Shown here piece after piece: positions 58,100 through 64,000 of a DNA stretch of 64,000 nucleotides. This stretch comes from Hyalella azteca. Lineage: Eukaryota > Arthropoda > Malacostraca > Amphipoda > Hyalellidae. The notes beneath the pieces were generated by a model that was given only the letters and a program-made list of their open reading frames with translations, searched no databases and was not told the origin of the DNA. A program made the translations under genes and the position numbers. Positions within the stretch are counted from its first letter, which is position 1, and each line of letters starts with the position of its first letter. Location of the stretch: positions 1 to 64,000 of the forward strand of contig NW_025939222.1 in assembly GCF_000764305.2 (NCBI RefSeq), given 5' to 3'.

Positions 58100-61000
58100 G
58101 TCACACTGCATGACCGTTTGAGAACGTATACCGTTCCAACTGAGAATGGCAGACGCACTGGAAACGACTAGATGATACAAGATCACAGAATTCGCACAGA
58201 AGTTCCTAAGAAGACCTGAACTGTATGGCGCTCCTTCTTCATCAATTCCATTACTAGGCACTTCATTTGGGCGCACATACATTTTTTTAATGCATTTCTT
58301 GAATCATTCGAAGTTTGTTTGATGCTCGTTTAAAATGTTCGTAATTTATAACTGCGCAACGCAGAAATTTCAGTAATTTAAGGTGTTAACATGTATACTT
58401 TCCCGCAGCTCAGCTTAAGTTTCAAGTTCTAATATAGCTCTCCCAACCTATTTCTTGACAATAACGACATCTCAAGTACCTGCCAATACTCCATATTTTC
58501 GATGAGGCTCGTCGTCAAAAATCATTTTCCGTGCAGCCTTTAAAAGAAGCTGGACAAAATTAGACATGTTTGGACGAGCCTTGGAGCAGTGAAGGAAAGA
58601 CAAGCTCTTCGACCTTCGGCAACTAGTAAAAAAAGCTTATATAAGGAACTGCAAATGCAGACGAGCTTGTACCTGACAAAAGTGATACAAGATACGTACG
58701 TACTACATGTATGTGTATGCTAAGCCATCGGAAACGAAAAGTTCGAGTTTAACGTGATATTAAGACGAAATTGACACAGATGTTTGAAATATCTCAGTCC
58801 GAAAAATTAATTTTTACGCACAAACAAACAGAATAAAAGAAAAATAGACAAAATTAGTAAGCATTTATATAATCAACAAGTAGTAGGCACTTATACGGTT
58901 TTTATTAATAGACAATAAAAAACTGTACTTATAAAATAATAAAAAATATACTTTTTATCATGTACCTAAAGAGCTATTTTCGTCTACAAAATAGTAAACT
59001 TAACCAAGTTTCCAAATTTCTAATGTAAGGAACCTTATATTTTTGAAAGATTTTTTTGTCATTAAAAACCTGCGTGGGTATGAAACTTGTCCAGCAGAAT
59101 TCGATCGGAACAAAAATAAAGCTTCCATACTTTGTAAGTCTGGACGAGAGATGCAGCAGATCAAACGAGAAAATCCTATTGACGGATAGCATGCGCTGGA
59201 TTATTTATTGCTGCGGCGTGCACGAAATAATGTCAGGCTGCCAAGTCTCAATGGAAGCTTCAACTTAAGGAGAGAATGTAACGCTTAGCAATGATCAGAA
59301 GAGCAGTTACATGATATGCAGGAAACAAAAACTGATAACGGGATTTTTTCGAACATCATCGAATCAATGAAAAAAAAAACACAACTGACACTAAAAATAC
59401 TTGTCATGTTCTACGTATTTAATCATGTGAATATACTACGAAAATACAGAATATAATAAACAACATTTAACGCATGATTATCAGCCAAATCATAAAAGGT
59501 TACGGGTCATTGTTAGCTGGAATATGCAGGTATATGCAAGACAACAGAGGAAGATGGTGAGTCGGGGTGAGAGGGCGAGGTCAGAGGGAGGCTCGAATCA
59601 CCTAGTGGACATCCTTCCAGGTGATGCTGAAGGACTTTAGGAGTTATACTTTTCAATTCAAGTTAATTTTTCAATATTTTTGCTATTGTTTCCCGCGACT
59701 TGGGGAGGACTTTAGGAGTTCTTTTCAATTCACGCTAATCTCCCAATCTTTTTGATATTCTCTCCCGCGATTTAGTACTATCGAGGTTACTTAATTATAG
59801 CGACCCACGGAAGGCGTAAAATAATTAACAATTAGCTGGAATAAATGAATTTATAATTATCTTATATTGAATTGATGAACTTCCAGAATTATGATACTAT
59901 CATGCAATGATTATGGGGCTCGTACAGAATTGCCAGGTTTTAAGTAATTATGGCATGGAAATGTAATCGTCGACGTAGTTGTTGTTTGTTGTTGTTTATT
60001 TACATTAATAAATTTGAAAATTACATGATGAAATAGCTTAGAGAAGCGATGCTGTTTTTACTCTCAATAAAACAAGGATTTATTAGCGAGGTCAGATGAT
60101 GAGCGCACGGCTATTTGTTTTTATTGGAGTTCTATGTTCAAGGAGAAGAGCTGGTCACTCGTCCTCCAAAAAAACCGACTCGCACGGAATTCGAATTTTT
60201 CACGCCCGATTTCAGTCTAACATAAATTAGCTTCAATTTTTTCGTATCGTAGATTACTTACTTGACAATAAATATAATTATTGATTTTCTGCACTTGCAA
60301 TGAAATTTCATAAAGTCTCATTAGTTAAATCAGGTATTCAGTGGGGACTTCTAACTCGATGTGTGATCGCGGGAAGCAGAGACAAATCATTCACAAGGGC
60401 TCTTCGCGTGTCGTGAGCCCGCCCGCTTATGGCACTTTTTCATTCTACTTCCAACATGTCTCTCAAAAAATCCATCGGTAAATATTGATATTTTGAGAAT
60501 ATATTATGAATTGTGTGTCGTTTTATGCATTTACTGTTGTCGATCATTATATCAGTGAATTATATACTGGTACTCGTTAAGTACGTATACGTCGCTCACG
60601 TTATAGTGACCCGTTTACAGAGTAAGTTATGGTCACTAAACATTGTGTGTTTAGATTTAGACCAAACGTCCATATAAATTAAAGGTTATTATCTCGAATG
60701 AAATTACTGTCGACAAATAGGTATGAAGATATCCATAGTTAAGTGTAGTTTATGCTGACAGTTATGCACCCATATTTTCGTATAAAGGAATAAGAGATAA
60801 TTGAATAATTTCAAGGACTCGTACAAGTTGATGAATGTTCAAATTTATCAAGTTTATTTGAAGCAACACTTGATCCATTATTAGATTTGTATATCTCATC
60901 TATACGTCGTCAATTATTTGTGACCTTTTGAATGCGTGACTTGAGCAATCAGGAGCCAAGTGGATTACAAGTTGACCTACAGTCAGGAATGGAAAAAAAC

Positions 61001-61415
61001 AACGCGGATTTGACTTAACAAAAGTTTCCATGTTAGATATGGAAAAACAATGTATATCAAATAAAAATGCAACAAACGTCAAAATAAAATATGCATAAAA
61101 TAAAATAAAAATGATAAAACGTCGAAAAAAATTTGAAAGAGAAAAACAAAAATGAGGAAAAAATTCAGCCTTATCAAATAAATTTACTCCATAAGAAAAG
61201 TCTAAGGAGTCCAAACTTAGGTACACACTCAGCTCAGCGCACAGTCGGTATTTAACATAACCAGGGCAGAGACTTGGGTCTTTGTTCCACAGGAAGAATA
61301 CCGTGCATTAGCATAATTAGGGTCCTGGGCAGACAAAACTGCTCCGTGTAATAAGGTGCACACAATACAGCCAACTCAACGAGAGCTAGACAAGTAATAA
61401 GCGGGGGCACGTGAA
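58100..61415. other. Gene-poor AT-rich sequence
   Basis: No coding region. A diverged direct duplication of GACTTTAGGAGTT...TTTTCAATTCA occurs near 59630-59740. Confidence 0.4.
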
Positions 61416-61418
61416 GAA

Positions 61419-61668
61419 TAAATAATAATAATAATAGCGGTTTCATCGTTATTTGGCCGTAGGCCTGTCGCCGATTCTTAACATCGCAGAACATTCACAG
61501 CATTTTGCGGTCTCGAACTCGCAACTCACTGCTACAATTCTGCTGCGCTTAACCGCCCGGCCTCCTTGCCGATTCTGACAAGAAACGGCGTACAAAGCTG
61601 GGATCGAACCCGAGCCTCTCTGCTCCAATCCTGGTACTCTGAACTTTAAACACTGGGCCACCCTGCCC
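61419..61668 (-). mobile_element. Dimeric tRNA-derived SINE, copy 3
   Basis: On the minus strand: GGGCAGGGTGGCCCAGTG at 61668, B box GGTTCGATCCC, second module GAGGCCGGGCGGTTAAGCGC ... GCGAGTTCGAGACCGC. The 3' part AAGAATCGGCGACAGGCC is followed by GATGAAACCGC and an (ATT)n tail. It is the best preserved of the three copies. Confidence 0.88.
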
Positions 61669-61674
61669 ATAACA

Positions 61675-63140
61675 GTCATCGATCCTCCATAGCTTTTATT
61701 ATGCGATCCTCCATAGCTTTTTATACTAAGTACGAGTGGAATTGATAACCGCTCTATGTGTGTGTGCCAGCATCACGATTCCAGAGCAATCAGCGTACGT
61801 TACATCAAATGAAAATAAGCATATGGCCGCCACGTAAAAACATGAATAATATTTGTGAACAAAAGTATAAGTGATATATAACATTTTATGTTAACTACAA
61901 TAAATTTAAATGTATCTATAACAATGGATACATTCGATGATGATTTCAAGTTAAATAATAACTGCGATAACGAAAGGAAATCAATAATGAATCTAGTATT
62001 GCTGACTTGTTTGCAGAAAAATTAAAATATAAGAAATTATACCGTAAGAATCGCAAAACTAATATCAATTCTAATTCAATTACGGAATGTCAGAGCTAAC
62101 GACTAAACATCCCCAATGTTAGAGATAATATCCATGCATGAAGGAATTCAGGTTAGAATTAACTTTAACGGTTAAAGCCAAGGACTGGTTAAGGGCTACT
62201 TGGTCGTACATCAATCGTCGCTATACAACGCCCGTTGCGCTTCACGACGGCAATCACAGCTAACTACTTCAACTTGGGACAGTGGCACGCGGTCTGATCG
62301 AGCCATGACCGTGACCAACTTCTTGCTTACCAATCAATTACGACTCCAATAACGATGAATGAACAGCGTCAGTAATCATTAAATTAATTAGTTTAAATAA
62401 ATAAACACGATAAAAAGAAATCGAAGTTGAATTTTTACATGTCAGCTCAAGGCTATGCTTGCAGTAAAAGGAATGTTTTTTTTTAGAAATTTCATCGTAC
62501 ATGAGCTTTCTTGATTGAAACTGCATGGTTTTCATTTCGTTCATGAACCAGATAATTTGGTTCATAAGTTAACACGTATCATGTGAGTAGCAGCCTCGGA
62601 AAAATACGACAGGATTGGGCCAAAACAATGAACATCAAAATAGTGGTTATGAAGTTGCTTTCAAGTAAGTAATGCAATAACCTAAACGACCATAACCATG
62701 CCGTTCCAAAATTGAATCAACAATATTTTTATCATGAATCGCACGGCGTTCGCGGTACCCATGATTCTGAATTTCTGTCCGACAACAAATTAAAACTGAG
62801 CAAAAAAGCGAGAAAACAAATCTTTATCAGACAAGTTGTGCTTATGATTTACAAATAAACCATGGTTGTTTGGATTTAATCTTAGAAGTCGATGACTTTA
62901 TGCGTTTAACGATTTACATCAACCTTATAGAAAACGAAAATTAAGATATGAAACTTCAAGTCATACATGAGTCCGGGTTCGAAAACCTTGCGGAAGAGTA
63001 TAGGATAGGCGGAGTTCGTGACGCAGAATACAGTAATAAGGCAGGTGAGTCATGCAGTAGGCGCGGTACTGCATTCCCAGCCCCACACTTACAACACACC
63101 TACTTCCCAGTCCATCCTGCAATGCAAGTTTGCTGAAGCC
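61675..63140. other. No gene recognised
   Basis: A GATCCTCCATAGCTTTT duplication is at 61681-61722. Otherwise AT-rich without coding signal. Confidence 0.4.
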
Positions 63141-63147
63141 GAATTCA

Positions 63148-63260
63148 TAACATAACATAACAAAACATAACATAACATAACATAACATAACAAAACATAA
63201 CATAACATAACATAACATAACAAAACAAAACATAACATAACATAACATAACATAACATAG
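63148..63260. repeat. (CATAA)n microsatellite, tail of a LINE
   Basis: A pentanucleotide array with occasional CAAAA units. It lies at the 3' end of the minus-strand LINE fragment, where a retrotransposition tail is expected. Confidence 0.9.
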
Positions 63261-63560
63261 TGATCTCGGCGCTGAAGCGTAGGCCTGATGTGGCCTGTCG
63301 CCGATTCTTTTCCTTTTCGTGCCTTGTTCACAGAAAATCTAAAATCATGTCATTTGACCGGATCTTTTCATGACTGACGATAGTTTCAAGTAGCTACTAG
63401 ACTTCCACCGAGTTCGATAAGGTGCTAGGCATTTCAAATCTGAACATATATTTTTCTATAGCTTTATCTAGTCTGTTCTTGAACGCGTTCATACTTGGAG
63501 CGCCAACGATGTCATCGGGGAGGCTGTTCCACATATGTCGGTGCACAACTGCAACAAATT
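63261..63560 (-). pseudogene. LINE reverse-transcriptase C-terminus and 3' UTR fragment
   Basis: The minus frame reads MWNSLPDDIVGAPSMNAFK, then NRLDKAIEKYMF, and stops at TAG 63397-63399. This is the usual end of CR1/Jockey-type ORF2 proteins. The 3' UTR ends AAGAATCGGCGACAGGCC and CTTCAGCGCCGAGATCAC, followed by (TATGT)n. The frame is broken upstream (stop near 63590), so it is a 5'-truncated relic. Confidence 0.75.
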
Positions 63561-63564
63561 GTCT

Positions 63565-64000
63565 TGAAGGGGGATATGCGACGGAAAATCATATTCGTGA
63601 TATTTTATTCCCTAGCTTTAAAAAGACTCGAGAGTAGATGCTTTACCATACCCTACACGTGTGGTCTCGCTATTATTCGGCAATATATTCGGCCAAATCC
63701 AATAACAGTGCACCCGAGGAAGGTTCCACGTCCTTGACTCTTGTCGCTTTCGAGCAAATTAACAGCTCATTGCTAATAGAATAACACGAGTGGGTTCAGA
63801 AATTATAGTAAATGAAATACAAAGAATAATTTAAAACATGAAGGTAAATACTATTCCCACTCTGATACGACACGACATATTCTAAATAACTTTTAATTAT
63901 GACCCACCAATATCGCATGCAGAAAGGATCACTAACATTCAGAATTAGTTTAGCCACAGAAATATACACTGTTAGAAAAATTACCGTTAACGGTATTACC
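63565..64000. other. Right edge, no gene recognised
   Basis: The first bases may be further LINE sequence in broken frames. Nothing else identified. Confidence 0.4.

Noticed and set aside
63089..63331. Minus frames of repeated LCYVM residues
   Set aside because: Translation of the (CATAA)n microsatellite.

Overview
This is a eukaryotic, animal-type window: AT-rich, full of introns, and dense in transposable elements and minisatellites. It has no bacterial features, no CRISPR array and no rRNA. The protein sequences and repeat content fit an arthropod, and a crustacean such as an amphipod would be a reasonable guess. That guess is inference only.

Four host loci can be supported. (1) On +, 2,791-5,865: a complete five-exon mitochondrial ribosomal protein L12 gene (192 aa, all splice phases consistent). 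(2) On -, 12,664-14,590: a complete three-exon type II membrane carbohydrate sulfotransferase (342 aa). (3) On +, 27,402-31,149: six exons of an Ariadne-1 type RBR E3 ubiquitin ligase, from the start codon through the catalytic RING2. The C-terminal Ariadne-domain exons are not visible downstream. (4) On -, about 39.1-50.7 kb: a PDZ-domain gene resembling the PDZD2/IL16 group, with two large serine-rich upstream exons that can both splice in phase to the PDZ exons.

The rest is mostly mobile DNA. A pogo/Tigger-like transposase ORF (34.5-36.5 kb) lies downstream of the last visible Ariadne exon, in the same orientation. Other elements are a decayed hAT transposase (22.8-24.2 kb), TTAA-flanked piggyBac-type MITEs (22.2 and 42.7-44.2 kb, the second split by another element with an ACGT target duplication), a foldback element with multi-unit arms (32.3-34.4 kb) that carries its own nested insertion, three copies of a dimeric tRNA-derived SINE, LINE 3' ends that share the SINE tail, a possible LTR at 55.9 kb, and many 16-57 bp minisatellites.

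Three themes deserve attention. First, both conserved + strand genes carry short tandem copies of pieces of their own exons, with splice sites, inside introns. Second, the last visible Ariadne exon and the transposase exon have matching splice phases, so a host-transposase fusion transcript is formally possible. Third, the 25.47-25.73 kb stretch is an assembly artefact: a Nextera mate-pair junction adapter followed by a 148 bp exact copy of sequence from 4 kb upstream and then a gap.
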